Below the pieces are notes generated by a model that did no database searches, was not told the DNA's origin, and saw nothing but the letters and a program-made list of their open reading frames with translations. Of a stretch of 64,000 bases of DNA, positions 17,138 to 25,978 are shown one piece after another. This DNA comes from Trichormus variabilis 0441 (GTDB lineage: Bacteria; Cyanobacteriota; Cyanobacteriia; Cyanobacteriales; Nostocaceae), in contig NZ_CP047242.1 of NCBI RefSeq assembly GCF_009856605.1, positions 3,416,001-3,480,000 of the forward strand, written 5' to 3'. Position numbers and translations under genes: made by a program. The stretch's first letter is position 1, and the number at the start of each line of letters is the position of its first letter.

Positions 17138-18382
17138 ATGTTTAATTTAACTCGTTGGCAATCTGGCACATCTGCACTCATGGCTTTGAGCATCACAGCA
17201 GGAACTGTTGCACCTTTTTTAGTAGCATCTCCATCTTTCGCTCAAACTACTTTTTCTGATGTTTCCTCGAACTACTGGGCTGCACAGTTTATTCAACAAT
17301 TGTCCCAGCGAGGCATTATTGCTGGCTTCCCTGATGGTTCATTCCGTCCAGAAGAACCAGTAACTCGCGCTCAATTTGCGGCGATGGTCAATAAAGCTTT
17401 TCAAAAAGCACCAGAACGGCAGGCAATTAATTTTGTTGATGTCCCCAGCAACTATTGGGCATCTAGCGCCATTCGGCAAGCCTATACCATTGGTTTCCTC
17501 TCAGGATACCCAGGCAATCGTTTTGAGCCTAACCAAGCTATTCCCCGCCAGCAGGTTTTGGTTTCCCTCGCCAACGGTCTGGAATATATTCCCAGTGGTA
17601 ACGTTGAAAGTACTCTGCAATACTTTAACGATGCTGTTAACGTTGCTGGCTATGCTCGTAGCCCCATAGCCGCCGCCACTGAGCAAAAAATCGTGGTGAA
17701 TTATCCCAACGTCAACTTTTTAAATCCCACAGCAACAGCTACAAGGGCGCAAGTAGCAGCTTTTATCTACCAAGCGTTAGTTAGTTCTAATCAAGCCTCA
17801 GCAATCACCTCGCCCTATATTGTGGCTACTCAAGCTAATACTCCCAGAATACCTACTTCTGCGACCATTCCTCAAGGGACTGTGATTTCAGTGAAGTACG
17901 ACAAGGCAGAGAAAATTCTCGTAACAAAGGATGAAACTGCACCTTTGACCCTTACCGTAGACGAAAACGTAGTTACTCAAGCCGGTACTGTGGTAATTCC
18001 GGCTGGTAGCCAGGTAGTCGGGGAACTGAAACCGGCTCAAGGCGGTTCCCAATTCGTGGCTCAAAAACTCGTTTTAACTACAGGTCAAGAGTATCAACTG
18101 AATGCAACCTCAGAAGTCATTAACAAAACCGAAACTGTCAGAAAGGGTGCTAGCACAGGCACAATTATTAAGAATACCGTCCTTGGTGCAGGTGCCGCCG
18201 CCGCCGTTTCTGCTGTCACAGGCGATCGCGCGATCGCTACCGAAGAAGTTTTAGGCGGTGCTGCAATTGGCGGATTAATAGGCTTGTTTTTCGGCAGAAA
18301 TAGTGTTGACTTAATCGCTATCGACCCAGACACCGATTTACAAATGACCATTAACCAAAGCCTACTGGTTTCATTGAGATAG
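17138..18382 (+). CDS. S-layer homology (SLH) domain secreted protein
   Basis: I start at ATG 17138 (MFNLTRWQSG), giving 414 residues, because this aligns with the start of the upstream paralogue; a TTG seven codons earlier is less likely. A signal peptide ends near SPSFAQ. Three SLH motifs cover about 36-205: FSDVSSNYWA with GFPDGSFRPEEPVTRAQFA, then FVDVPSNYWA with GYPGNRFEPNQAIPRQQ, then a looser third ending TATRAQVAAFIYQ. SLH domains anchor proteins to the cell wall in cyanobacteria. The C-terminal half repeats the module of the preceding gene (VKYDKAEKILVTKDET, VVIPAGSQVVGEL, VLGAGAAAAVS). The two genes likely arose by tandem duplication with SLH gain or loss. Confidence 0.9.
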   Translation: MFNLTRWQSGTSALMALSITAGTVAPFLVASPSFAQTTFSDVSSNYWAAQFIQQLSQRGIIAGFPDGSFRPEEPVTRAQFAAMVNKAFQKAPERQAINFVDVPSNYWASSAIRQAYTIGFLSGYPGNRFEPNQAIPRQQVLVSLANGLEYIPSGNVESTLQYFNDAVNVAGYARSPIAAATEQKIVVNYPNVNFLNPTATATRAQVAAFIYQALVSSNQASAITSPYIVATQANTPRIPTSATIPQGTVISVKYDKAEKILVTKDETAPLTLTVDENVVTQAGTVVIPAGSQVVGELKPAQGGSQFVAQKLVLTTGQEYQLNATSEVINKTETVRKGASTGTIIKNTVLGAGAAAAVSAVTGDRAIATEEVLGGAAIGGLIGLFFGRNSVDLIAIDPDTDLQMTINQSLLVSLR

Positions 18383-18430
18383 TCCACCCCTGCTTGTAAT
18401 TCCTAATTAATAACAACACTAATTTATTAA

Positions 18431-19795
18431 TTACGAATTACTTTGACTCATCGGTAACCAAATAATAAACGTTGTTCCTGGTGTATTAGGTGAAGTTAAT
18501 TTGGAGTTAATTGCCGGGCTGAAAATTTCAATTTCGCCCTGCATTTGCTCAATTAATTGTTTAGCGATCGCCAATCCTAAGCCTGTACCAGGAATTTCTG
18601 TTTGGGCTTGTACACCTCGGTAATGTCTTTCACCTAAATGGGCTAAATCTTCTTGAGGAATACCAGGGCCATTATCACTAATGGCAATTCCTTGAAAATT
18701 CAGTTTTTCTTGCCCGGCTTGAATATAAATCTTGCCACCTTGGGGTGTGTATTTTAAGGCATTATCAATGATATTAGTCAACACTTCTTGCAAAGCTTTA
18801 ATATTTACCCTGACTAATGGTAAATCTTGAGAAATATCTGCTTTCAACTTGATATGTCGGTCTTGAGCGATCGCTTTGGCTGACATGAGTAATGGTGTTA
18901 ATAAATCAATTACAGCACAATCAGTTAATTGCTCTCCCGTCCCCGGTAATAATAACGCTGGTTTGGCTTCTTTTTGGACGGTGGCTTCGACAAATCCCTC
19001 TTTTTCTGGTAAAACTAACCTAGATAAATCTGCCTCTGTCCAATCAATGACTTGCTCAAATTTTTGTAGCAATTCCTTGAGGCGATCGCTCTCCCTAACA
19101 ATATTCTCGCCCACATCTCGATTTGGATCACCAGGGCGCAATCTTTTCAAGAGAAGTTTACCAAAAGTCCGTAAGGCAGTTAAGGGATTCCGAAACTGAT
19201 GTAATAAATTATCGAGTAAATCTTGCTGTTGTTCTTGCAGAATTTGTTGTTGATGCAGTTGGTGTTGCAACCATGCTCGACGCTGATCCAAAATACAAGC
19301 GATCGCCAGTGTTTGTCCGACTTTCTGCACTTGGCTTTGCTCTTGTTCGTTCCAGGGGCGATCGTCTCTACTTGTCACCAATAATCCCATCATCACCCCC
19401 TCATGCACCAGAGGTAAGACTATTTGGCGTTTATCTAACAAGTAATCATCACCAAAAGGCGATGACGTTCCACCTACTGTAGGCGCTCTCCCCGACTCTG
19501 GTGTTTCTTCGGCTGGCGCTACAGCCAATAATTTCCCCTGTTGTTGAGGTAGCAACAGCATATCACCCACTTGTAATTGTTTACGTGCATTCACCTCAGC
19601 AATCTCTTCTCCTGGCAGTATAACTGCTGTCTCTGGATAAGCAACCACAGGAATCAGTTTCGCCTCCCCTGTCGGCGACTCTATCAATTCTTGGGTTAGA
19701 TAAACTACACTTAAAGAAGCTCCTAGCCCTTGGGTAAGTAGTGCTATTTGCTCTCGACATAGAGCCACAAAATCTGAACTGGCAGATATTAACAT
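18431..19795 (-). CDS. GAF-domain sensor histidine kinase
   Basis: The 454-residue protein has no membrane helix. An N-terminal GAF-like region (about 1-180) includes an acidic insert and ends in GQTLAIACILDQRRAW. A Gln-rich helix leads to the H-box LLHQFRNPLTALRTFGKLL near residue 201. ATPase boxes follow: NIIDNALKYTPQGG, ISDNGPGIPQEDL and GTGLGLAIAKQLIEQ. It should autophosphorylate on the H-box His. No response regulator lies next to it. It is oriented tail-to-tail with the SLH gene. The signal is not evident; GAF cysteines for a bilin are not obvious. Confidence 0.92.
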   Translation of the reverse strand: MLISASSDFVALCREQIALLTQGLGASLSVVYLTQELIESPTGEAKLIPVVAYPETAVILPGEEIAEVNARKQLQVGDMLLLPQQQGKLLAVAPAEETPESGRAPTVGGTSSPFGDDYLLDKRQIVLPLVHEGVMMGLLVTSRDDRPWNEQEQSQVQKVGQTLAIACILDQRRAWLQHQLHQQQILQEQQQDLLDNLLHQFRNPLTALRTFGKLLLKRLRPGDPNRDVGENIVRESDRLKELLQKFEQVIDWTEADLSRLVLPEKEGFVEATVQKEAKPALLLPGTGEQLTDCAVIDLLTPLLMSAKAIAQDRHIKLKADISQDLPLVRVNIKALQEVLTNIIDNALKYTPQGGKIYIQAGQEKLNFQGIAISDNGPGIPQEDLAHLGERHYRGVQAQTEIPGTGLGLAIAKQLIEQMQGEIEIFSPAINSKLTSPNTPGTTFIIWLPMSQSNS

Positions 19796-20060
19796 TTTTC
19801 AGCTCTTGCTCAGGATCACGGTTTTTGAGGGAAGATAAGAGAAGATACTTTATTTTCCTCAGTTATTTAATAAAGCTTAACTAAATCTTTCGAGTAATGG
19901 TTTTTCTCAAGGAGTGATGTACCAATTAGCTTTTGATTTATCTACCGTCAATAGTAATATCTTTGTTGTATCTAAAGTTTAAAAACTATTGATCTTTTGA
20001 ACTAGAACTTATATAATTACGACGGATTTTGTAGCTATCACTACAATCTATAGCTTGAAA

Positions 20061-20067
20061 GAGGAGG
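20061..20067 (+). promoter_or_regulatory. Strong ribosome binding site GAGGAGG
   Basis: GAGGAGG lies 8 bases before a TTG codon at 20076. This decides the start of the DUF3155 gene, since a TTG at 20055 would place this site inside the coding region. Confidence 0.75.
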
Positions 20068-20075
20068 AAAATAGG

Positions 20076-20393
20076 TTGGCAAGGAGACGTAAAAGAAAAA
20101 GTCGTCGTCGCCAGGAAGGACGACGTATTTTAGAACACGTACCTCAATACAGCATCGAAAGCGGTGAAGAGAAACCCGTGACAGCAGCCAGAAAATTTAT
20201 TCAAGCTGAAGGTATCTTGCCACCGGCGTTGCTACTCGTAAAGCGAAACGAACACACTACAGACCGTTATTTTTGGGCAGAGAAAGGGCTGTTTGGCGCT
20301 CAATACGTCGAGGAAAATCATTTCTTGTTTCCCAGCCTGCGGGTACTTGAATCTCCCGCAGGGGCAGAACCAGTGGCGGTAGGCAGTCGCTGA
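20076..20393 (+). CDS. DUF3155 family protein
   Basis: The product has 105 residues from a TTG start (MARRRKRKSRRRQEGRR) placed by the GAGGAGG site upstream. The very basic N-terminus is followed by ILEHVPQYSIESGEEKPVTA, ARKFIQAEGILPPALLLVKR and YFWAEKGLFGAQYVEENHFL. I recognise this as a cyanobacterium-wide conserved family of unknown function. The basic N-terminus suggests nucleic-acid or membrane-surface contact, which is inference only. Flanking gaps are long, so it is probably monocistronic. Confidence 0.85.
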   Translation: MARRRKRKSRRRQEGRRILEHVPQYSIESGEEKPVTAARKFIQAEGILPPALLLVKRNEHTTDRYFWAEKGLFGAQYVEENHFLFPSLRVLESPAGAEPVAVGSR

Positions 20394-20915
20394 TTCATAG
20401 ATGATAATCTTACGTGTTGAATACAGCTTCTGACAATCATTTAACTGGCAAAAGTGTGCAGTTTATGCAAAATTTCCATTTTTTTTAAGTTTGTCACTAA
20501 CTTGCCAGTAGAGCTAGTCCAAGTAATTGGAGAATTAACCCTCAAAAGACTAATTTAGTTTGCCTGGGTTGGCTAGTCTCATGATGCAGAAGAGAATCAT
20601 GATAGAGCAGAAAACACCCAGAAGCGAGAGTTGAACTTTGCTCTCCTCCTGTGAATTTTTCAGAAAACTCTGTCAAGATACACGCTTTTCCCTGCGATTT
20701 GCGGTCGTAGGGAAAAAGAACACTAGTACAAAAGGCGATAGGTAAAAAGCAAAGGGCGAAACATAGAGTGATATCAATTCAAAATTTTGGAGGATTGATG
20801 GTGCTTTGTGTTTGATTCTGTCATTTAGTACTAGTGATTCTCCCGATTTTTTCTCTTAAATATCCATTTCCCAAAAAATAGACATACAGTTTGCATCTAC
20901 ACACTCAACTACTAA
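20394..20915. other. Intergenic region with one hairpin
   Basis: The 522 bases hold an inverted repeat at 20685-20718: CTTTTCCCTGCGA, a 7-base loop, then TCGTAGGGAAAAAG with one bulge. It may be a terminator, but lies 290 bases past the DUF3155 stop. Nothing else was recognised. Confidence 0.5.
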
Positions 20916-21446
20916 TTATTCATTAGGCTTTAAAGGTAGTGCTTTTTGTAGCTCAAGTAGTTCATCACGATGAGCAACAACGGTTATTTTACTAAATAAT
21001 TGCGGCTGATTAGCCAAAGATTCTAGTTTCAGCACAACTTTTTCTAGCCTACCTGCTTTTTTCCAATAAAAAAGGCCACTCAAAGGCGCAAATAATACCA
21101 AGCCCAGAAAAATATTACCGAATCTAGGGAACAACAAAGCGAAAACCAAAGACAAACAGACTAGACCAGCAGATGCTAGCAGCGTGAGAAACACTGCTAA
21201 AAATATGCTGGGTTTCACGAACCCTTCAAAAGTCACTTGGTTTTTTTCATGGTCTACTTCTGCCACTCGGTAAGACCGAGAGCGAAAATACTCTTGTAAT
21301 TGCGGCATTAAAACGCTTTCTTCTTGCTCGGAAATCAATTGCATCATTTCTGTACGGTCTTTAGTCGATGCCCGAATGAAGAAGAGCAAACCAACCGCCA
21401 GTAACAAGGTGAGTAAGAACGTTGATGGCAGAATAGCAGTATCCAT
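20916..21446 (-). CDS. Cofactor assembly of complex C (CCB2/CCB4-like) membrane protein
   Basis: The 176-residue protein has an N-terminal hydrophobic helix (about 8-25) followed by FFIRASTKDRTE, a soluble segment (EEYFRSRSYRVAEVD type), two further helices (about 82-104 and 112-128), and a soluble C-terminus. This layout and the RASTKDRTE motif match my memory of cyanobacterial CCB2/CCB4-family proteins, which help attach the covalent heme ci to cytochrome b6. It lies 53 bases downstream of the PadR-like gene on the same strand, so they may be cotranscribed. The family call is from memory. Confidence 0.65.
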   Translation of the reverse strand: MDTAILPSTFLLTLLLAVGLLFFIRASTKDRTEMMQLISEQEESVLMPQLQEYFRSRSYRVAEVDHEKNQVTFEGFVKPSIFLAVFLTLLASAGLVCLSLVFALLFPRFGNIFLGLVLFAPLSGLFYWKKAGRLEKVVLKLESLANQPQLFSKITVVAHRDELLELQKALPLKPNE

Positions 21447-21499
21447 AACTAAATTATTAATGTTTAACAGGAGGAGATTTATTCATTATTAATTATTGG

Positions 21500-21847
21500 T
21501 TAATTTGTCCTCACATAAATGTAATTTTGCCAAAGCCGGGCTAAATCTTCCGCTTGATGTTGCCATTCTGGAGAAACTTGGTACATTCGCCTGGGGCGAC
21601 CTCTCCCTTCCAACTTCTTCCAATACCCAGTAATTGCCCTATTGTCTTCCAGAAATTTGATGGCACTATAAAGTACAGTATCTGAGAGCCGATAGGTAGG
21701 GTGTTCAGTTTCTAGTTGCTGAATTAATTCAGTTCCGTAGGATTCACCTTGTAGTAAAACATACAGAATGTAACAAATTGCTACTTCCTGGCAGAGGTAA
21801 GTTGGCGGAGGATTTTCAAAGAATTGATATATATCCTCAATTTTCAT
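21500..21847 (-). CDS. PadR-family transcriptional regulator
   Basis: I prefer ATG 21847 (MKIEDIYQFF), giving 115 residues; a GTG nine codons upstream is possible. The winged-helix pattern is clear: EVAICYILYVLLQGESYGTE for helix 1-2, LSDTVLYSAIKFLEDN for the recognition helix, and GYWKKLEGRGRPRRMYQVS for the wing. PadR repressors bind short palindromes and respond to small effectors. A Trp-containing helix follows and could mediate dimerisation. It precedes the CCB-like gene by 53 bases and may control it. Confidence 0.88.
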   Translation of the reverse strand: MKIEDIYQFFENPPPTYLCQEVAICYILYVLLQGESYGTELIQQLETEHPTYRLSDTVLYSAIKFLEDNRAITGYWKKLEGRGRPRRMYQVSPEWQHQAEDLARLWQNYIYVRTN

Positions 21848-22645
21848 AAGTTCGTGGATGGCTAAAAGTATCACTTACGGTGGAAGCTACGGGTTTTTCA
21901 TCAGTATAGGGCGCTACTTCTAAAAAGTAAGTATATAGCGCTACCTGGAGAAAATTTACCCAGTGTAAACAAGTAATGATGAACTACCTTGTGAACAGTA
22001 AAAGTCACAAGCAAAAGTTTGAGTCACGCAAAGAATTGCGCCTCTATCTAGCTTTAATTAGTGTTGTGAGGAGTTGCCTAGACAGTGGTTTTGCCACTAT
22101 CTAGGTGTCAAGTAATGCCGAGATGGTTTAGAACTGCTGAAACGTAAGATGCTATCGAAGAAATTTTACAGGTAAAATGCCGTTTTGTCTGTAACTCTGT
22201 AAAAGTTAATAAATAGTTTATTTGGTAATGATTGCATTGCTGAAGGTAAATCTGTGTTTATCAAACTCTTACACCAGTACGAATAAAAAAGCTGCTAGGG
22301 GCTAAATAAAGGATTTTCTGCTTATGCAGATGGCTTTACAGTCCCTCGGTTCACAGCATTGTTTACTCCTTTGGGTTTGCTAATTACAGTAAAAACCCAC
22401 AAGCAAATATTAAAAATAACAGGGTGAGGAAGTATGAGAAAAATAACTTTTAAATAGTGTTTTTTTCCTCCGTAGGCAGCATTTTTTTACACCAATACTT
22501 TACTGGTGGAACAAGTGTGATTTTAAAAACTAACAAATTTTTGGCACAGTATGGCAGAAATAAAGATAGTATTTTAAGCAGCACACAGCCAAGATTGTGG
22601 ATGTTTTATTTGCATTTTGTACTAGCCAGTTGGTGAGCAAGCAGT
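21848..22645. other. Long intergenic region with a possible small RNA
   Basis: Nearly 800 bases lack any plausible gene. The region separates the leftward PadR gene from DUF3611 and holds the hairpin candidate at 22058-22105. The rest is AT-rich with no repeat recognised. Confidence 0.5.
22058..22105 (+). ncRNA. Candidate structured RNA: TGTGAGGAG followed by a 12-bp hairpin
   Basis: TGTTGTGAGGAGTTG is followed at 22077-22105 by CCTAGACAGTGG, loop TTTTG, and CCACTATCTAGG, a 12-bp stem with one mismatch. There is no T-run after it, so a simple terminator is less likely. The same TGTGAGGAG-then-hairpin order recurs at 47613-47679. Strand is inferred from that parallel. Confidence 0.35.
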
Positions 22646-23224
22646 ATGTCACGAAACCCCGATGCTCCATCATCTTCTTCTAATCTCCGGACAATTGCCC
22701 AGACGTTCCGTATGACAGGCTGGATTAGTTTCTGGATTCAGCTAGTACTAGGCGTTATTTCTGGCATCATTGTGCTATTGTTTGGCATTTTTAGCCAAAG
22801 GGCAGGTAGCCCTAATAATAATCCGGGGACTGGCTTTGGGGTGTTTTTAGCGATTTGTGGATTAGTAGTGCTGGGTGGAGGTATTTATTTAGCCTTCCGT
22901 TACACCAGAATTGGGAATCAATTGCTATCCTCCAACCCCAGTAATCGTCCTCGGAAAGTGGAAACAGTGCAAGTATTACGTTTAGGACTGTGGATAAATT
23001 TAGGTGGGACTCTAGTGACATTGTTGGGAGCGCAGGCGATCGTGGGTACACTAGTAGCTAGGTCAATATCTCCCCAAGCTGTCACTACCCAATTATTTGA
23101 CCCTACCCGCATCATTAGTGGTCTAGATATGTTGGTAGTTCAGGCGAACATCAATACAGTCTCAGCCCACTTTGCTGGGCTGGTTAGCTCATTGTGGCTA
23201 CTCAATCGCATCAACAAATCTTAA
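22646..23224 (+). CDS. DUF3611 family membrane protein
   Basis: The 192-residue protein has four predicted helices (about 25-48, 63-83, 112-135 and 165-187). The first loop is Pro/Asn/Gly-rich (SPNNNPGTGFGVF). ETVQVLRLGLWINLGG and DMLVVQANINTVSAHFAGL are motifs I associate with DUF3611, found in cyanobacteria and plastids. Function is unknown. serS follows 100 bases later on the same strand. Confidence 0.82.
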   Translation: MSRNPDAPSSSSNLRTIAQTFRMTGWISFWIQLVLGVISGIIVLLFGIFSQRAGSPNNNPGTGFGVFLAICGLVVLGGGIYLAFRYTRIGNQLLSSNPSNRPRKVETVQVLRLGLWINLGGTLVTLLGAQAIVGTLVARSISPQAVTTQLFDPTRIISGLDMLVVQANINTVSAHFAGLVSSLWLLNRINKS

Positions 23225-23324
23225 ACAAGATTTTAGTATTTGCCTTTCCTGTCATGGCAAGACAAAATCGGTATATGCTGATGTGTTGGCAAGAAGATAC
23301 TAGGCGAAAGATTGAGAAAAATTT

Positions 23325-24605
23325 GTGCTGGATATTAAGCAAATAAGGGAAAATCCCCAACTAATTCAGGAAAGGTTGAATAGCCGCAGTGGTACCTATG
23401 ACATTCAACCTATATTACAGTTAGATAAGCAACAACGGGAGTTGGAAGCGACCCGCAGTCAAATCCAAGCCCGGAGTAACGAAATTGGTAAAATTGTCGG
23501 ACAAAAGATTAAATCGGGTATTAATCCTCAAGACCCGGAAATCCAAGCTTTGCGGGATGAGGGAAACTCCATTAAAGCCCAATTGAGTGAACTAGAACCA
23601 AGAGAAAAAGAACTCAAGGCGGAAATTGAGCAACTTATACTCGCACTCCCTAATTTACCCAGTGACTCTACACCGATAGGTAAAAGTGAGGAAGAAAATG
23701 TAGAGGTAAGGCGTTGGGGTGATGAATATCTACCCCAGAACCCGAATATTATCCCCCATTGGGAAATCGGCGAAAAGCTGGGTATCCTCAATTTTGAGCG
23801 TGCTGTCAAAGTTGCCCAAAGTCGCTTTGTCAACTTGATAGGGGCTGGTGCGGCGTTGGAGCGGGCATTAATTAACTTTATGCTGAAAACGCAAACCGTA
23901 GCTGGCTATGTAGAAGTTAGTCCACCCTTGTTAGTCAATACTGATTCTTTAACAGGAACAGGTCAATTACCGAAGTTTGCGGAAGAAAGCTTTAAGTGTG
24001 CTGATGATGAATTGTGGTTAATTCCCACAGCAGAAGTTCCTGTTACTAACCTTTATCGGGGTGAAATTCTGGCGGCGGAAAATTTACCCATTTATCACTG
24101 TGCTTATACTCCCTGTTTTCGTCGGGAAGCAGGAAGTTATGGAAGAGATATGCGGGGTTTAATTCGCCTGCATCAATTCAATAAAGTAGAGTTGGTGAAA
24201 GTTGTTCATCCCAGCACTTCTTTTGATGAATTAGAAAAATTGGTGGGGAATGCCGAAGCAATTTTACAGGCTTTAAAATTACCTTACCGGGTGATTAATC
24301 TTTGTACTGGTGATTTAGGTTTTGGGGCAACGAAAACCTATGATTTAGAAGTATGGCTACCATCTTCTGGTAAGTATCGAGAGATTTCTAGTTGTTCTAA
24401 TTGCTTTGATTTCCAAGCGCGGCGAGCCGATATTCGCTTTAAGGAAGCGGGTAAAAAAGGGACGCAGTTCGTCCATACCCTCAACGGTTCTGGCTTGGCT
24501 GTGGGGCGAACTATGGCAGCTATTTTGGAGAATTATCAGCAACCAGATGGGACAATTTTGATACCGGAGGTTTTGCAGGTTTATTTGGGTAGGGAAGTTT
24601 TGTAA
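23325..24605 (+). CDS. serS: Seryl-tRNA synthetase
   Basis: SerRS charges tRNA-Ser with serine. The 426-residue length is standard. The N-terminal two-helix tRNA-binding arm covers about 27-100 ([18 protein letters not shown]). Class II motif 2 is [18 protein letters not shown], and motif 3 is [18 protein letters not shown]. The [19 protein letters not shown] serine-site segment is present in the form [18 protein letters not shown]. The start is GTG 23325 ([11 protein letters not shown]), which fits the family N-terminus. A 12-bp inverted repeat lies 57 bases after the stop. Confidence 0.97.
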   Translation: MLDIKQIRENPQLIQERLNSRSGTYDIQPILQLDKQQRELEATRSQIQARSNEIGKIVGQKIKSGINPQDPEIQALRDEGNSIKAQLSELEPREKELKAEIEQLILALPNLPSDSTPIGKSEEENVEVRRWGDEYLPQNPNIIPHWEIGEKLGILNFERAVKVAQSRFVNLIGAGAALERALINFMLKTQTVAGYVEVSPPLLVNTDSLTGTGQLPKFAEESFKCADDELWLIPTAEVPVTNLYRGEILAAENLPIYHCAYTPCFRREAGSYGRDMRGLIRLHQFNKVELVKVVHPSTSFDELEKLVGNAEAILQALKLPYRVINLCTGDLGFGATKTYDLEVWLPSSGKYREISSCSNCFDFQARRADIRFKEAGKKGTQFVHTLNGSGLAVGRTMAAILENYQQPDGTILIPEVLQVYLGREVL

Positions 24606-24661
24606 TACGGATACAAAGCACTCTCAGGTTTTCAGATTTGGCGTAATTTTTTACGAATAAC

Positions 24662-24696
24662 CTCCATATAATCACTTCAAGAGAGATTATATGGAG
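24662..24696. other. Perfect 12-bp inverted repeat downstream of serS
   Basis: CTCCATATAATC (24662-24673), an 11-base loop, then GATTATATGGAG (24685-24696). No T-run follows on either strand. It could end serS mRNA by another route, or act as an operator for the toxin-antitoxin genes starting at 24768. Confidence 0.55.
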
Positions 24697-24767
24697 ATAT
24701 TGATACTGTTACTAGAATAATAGCAATTATTGATGTAAAATATGAGGATATACTTATATGAAATAAT

Positions 24768-25079
24768 ATGTTAACTCTGAGTTATCCACATATAGAAAAA
24801 AGTGACAATCAACCTGCAAGATTACAGCGTTTGCCTAGAATTAGAGTAGCCCAAATTGTTATGGATTATCTTGCCTATGGCTGGTCAGTAGAAGAAATGT
24901 GTCGTCAACATCCTCACTTAACCCATGCCGAGGCTCATGCTGCTATGGGTTATTACTTTGATCACCAACAAGAAATTGATCAAGAAATCCAAGAGGAATG
25001 GGAACAAGTAAAAGGAATTATAAAACAATCAGCACAGACTCCATTTTACAGCAGAATGAAAGCAAAAGGACTGTTGTAA
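24768..25079 (+). CDS. DUF433 family antitoxin-like protein
   Basis: The 103-residue protein contains the DUF433 helix-turn-helix pattern: RIRVAQIVMDYLAYGWSVEEMC, then HPHLTHAEAHAAMGYYFDHQQEID. DUF433 proteins are antitoxins (VapB45-like) paired with DUF5615 PIN-like nucleases. Its stop abuts the GTG of the next gene at 25080, so the pair is translationally coupled. The C-terminal tail (TPFYSRMKAKGLL) probably binds the toxin. Confidence 0.85.
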   Translation: MLTLSYPHIEKSDNQPARLQRLPRIRVAQIVMDYLAYGWSVEEMCRQHPHLTHAEAHAAMGYYFDHQQEIDQEIQEEWEQVKGIIKQSAQTPFYSRMKAKGLL

Positions 25080-25430
25080 GTGGCTATTGCTTTATACATG
25101 GATGTTCATGTGCCTCAAGCTATCACATCACAGCTGCGTCGTCGGGGTGTAGATGTGTTAACTGCTGTTGATGATGAAACACAAGAATTTCCTGATGATA
25201 AATTATTGCAGAGAGCAGCAGAGATTAAACGAGTCTTGTTTACCCAAGATATTCGTTTTCGAGTCTTAGCAGAAACTTGGCAAATAGAAGGAAAAAACTT
25301 TTCAGGATTGATTTTTGGGCATCAACTTGGTGGCACAATTGGTCAATTCGTTAAAGATTTAGAATTTATTGCCAAGGTTTCAGAGATTGATGAATGGATA
25401 AATGTAATTGAATATATTCCTTTCAGATAA
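25080..25430 (+). CDS. DUF5615 PIN-like toxin
   Basis: The 116-residue protein starts at GTG 25080 directly after the antitoxin stop. It shows the Mut7-C/PIN-like pattern: LYMDVHVPQAITSQLRRRGVDV with a first acidic residue, TAVDDETQEFPDDKLLQRA, RVLFTQDIRFRVLA with the second Asp, and GLIFGHQLGG. Such proteins are presumed ribonuclease toxins (VapC45-like). The copy looks complete. A truncated relative is at 35730-35804. Confidence 0.85.
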   Translation: MAIALYMDVHVPQAITSQLRRRGVDVLTAVDDETQEFPDDKLLQRAAEIKRVLFTQDIRFRVLAETWQIEGKNFSGLIFGHQLGGTIGQFVKDLEFIAKVSEIDEWINVIEYIPFR

Positions 25431-25545
25431 TTTTAATAATTACATATTGAAGATTGCGATCGCCAGTTAGGGTGGTGAGTGGGAGTTAGCGATCGCCTCA
25501 ACTATAATTTAAGAAAGCGCAAAGGTTAATCAAATCCTGATTGCT

Positions 25546-25728
25546 ATGTTAAAAAGTTACGAAGCGATTTATGAAAATGGTCAAATAAAATGGGTTTCGG
25601 AACAACTCCAAGTTAATACTGCTCGTGTCATTGTTACCTTTATAGAAGAAATTTTACCATCAAAGAAACGCCGCACTGTCCCTGAATCTATTGGTGGCAA
25701 AGGTAAGACATTGGGAGATATTGTTTAG
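25546..25728 (+). CDS. Small antitoxin-like protein (60 aa)
   Basis: The protein begins MLKSYEAIYENGQIKWVSEQ, resembling the N-terminus of small AF2212/DUF104-type antitoxins, and ends in a basic, Gly-rich tail. It stops only 4 bases before the next start, so it is likely cotranscribed with the vapB/vapC-like pair. I cannot tell whether it is an orphan antitoxin or part of a three-gene module. Confidence 0.6.
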   Translation: MLKSYEAIYENGQIKWVSEQLQVNTARVIVTFIEEILPSKKRRTVPESIGGKGKTLGDIV

Positions 25729-25732
25729 TTTT

Positions 25733-25978
25733 ATGACGAAAAACTTAGAAATAATTGTCACAATTACCACAAATGGCAAGTTGTTAATTAATGATCCTGT
25801 AGACTTGCCTGTGGGAGAATATCGTGCTGTTCTAGTATTAGAAGATCAACCAATCCAAGATAGTGTTCAAACTTCTGTTCAGAATGCTCAGGCTCTTTTT
25901 AGAAAATATATTCCTGCTAGTAGACATCTTTCTCAAGAATTGATTGAGGAGCGAAAATTGGAGAGTTTGAGTGAGTGA
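25733..25978 (+). CDS. VapB-like antitoxin
   Basis: I start at ATG 25733 (MTKNLEIIVTIT), giving 81 residues; a longer frame from 25691 would overlap the preceding gene. The N-terminal half, with NGKLLINDPVDLPVGEYRAVLVLED, looks like a beta-rich DNA-binding antitoxin fold, and a helical toxin-binding tail follows. Its end overlaps the vapC-like start by 8 bases, typical of VapBC operons. Confidence 0.65.
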   Translation: MTKNLEIIVTITTNGKLLINDPVDLPVGEYRAVLVLEDQPIQDSVQTSVQNAQALFRKYIPASRHLSQELIEERKLESLSE

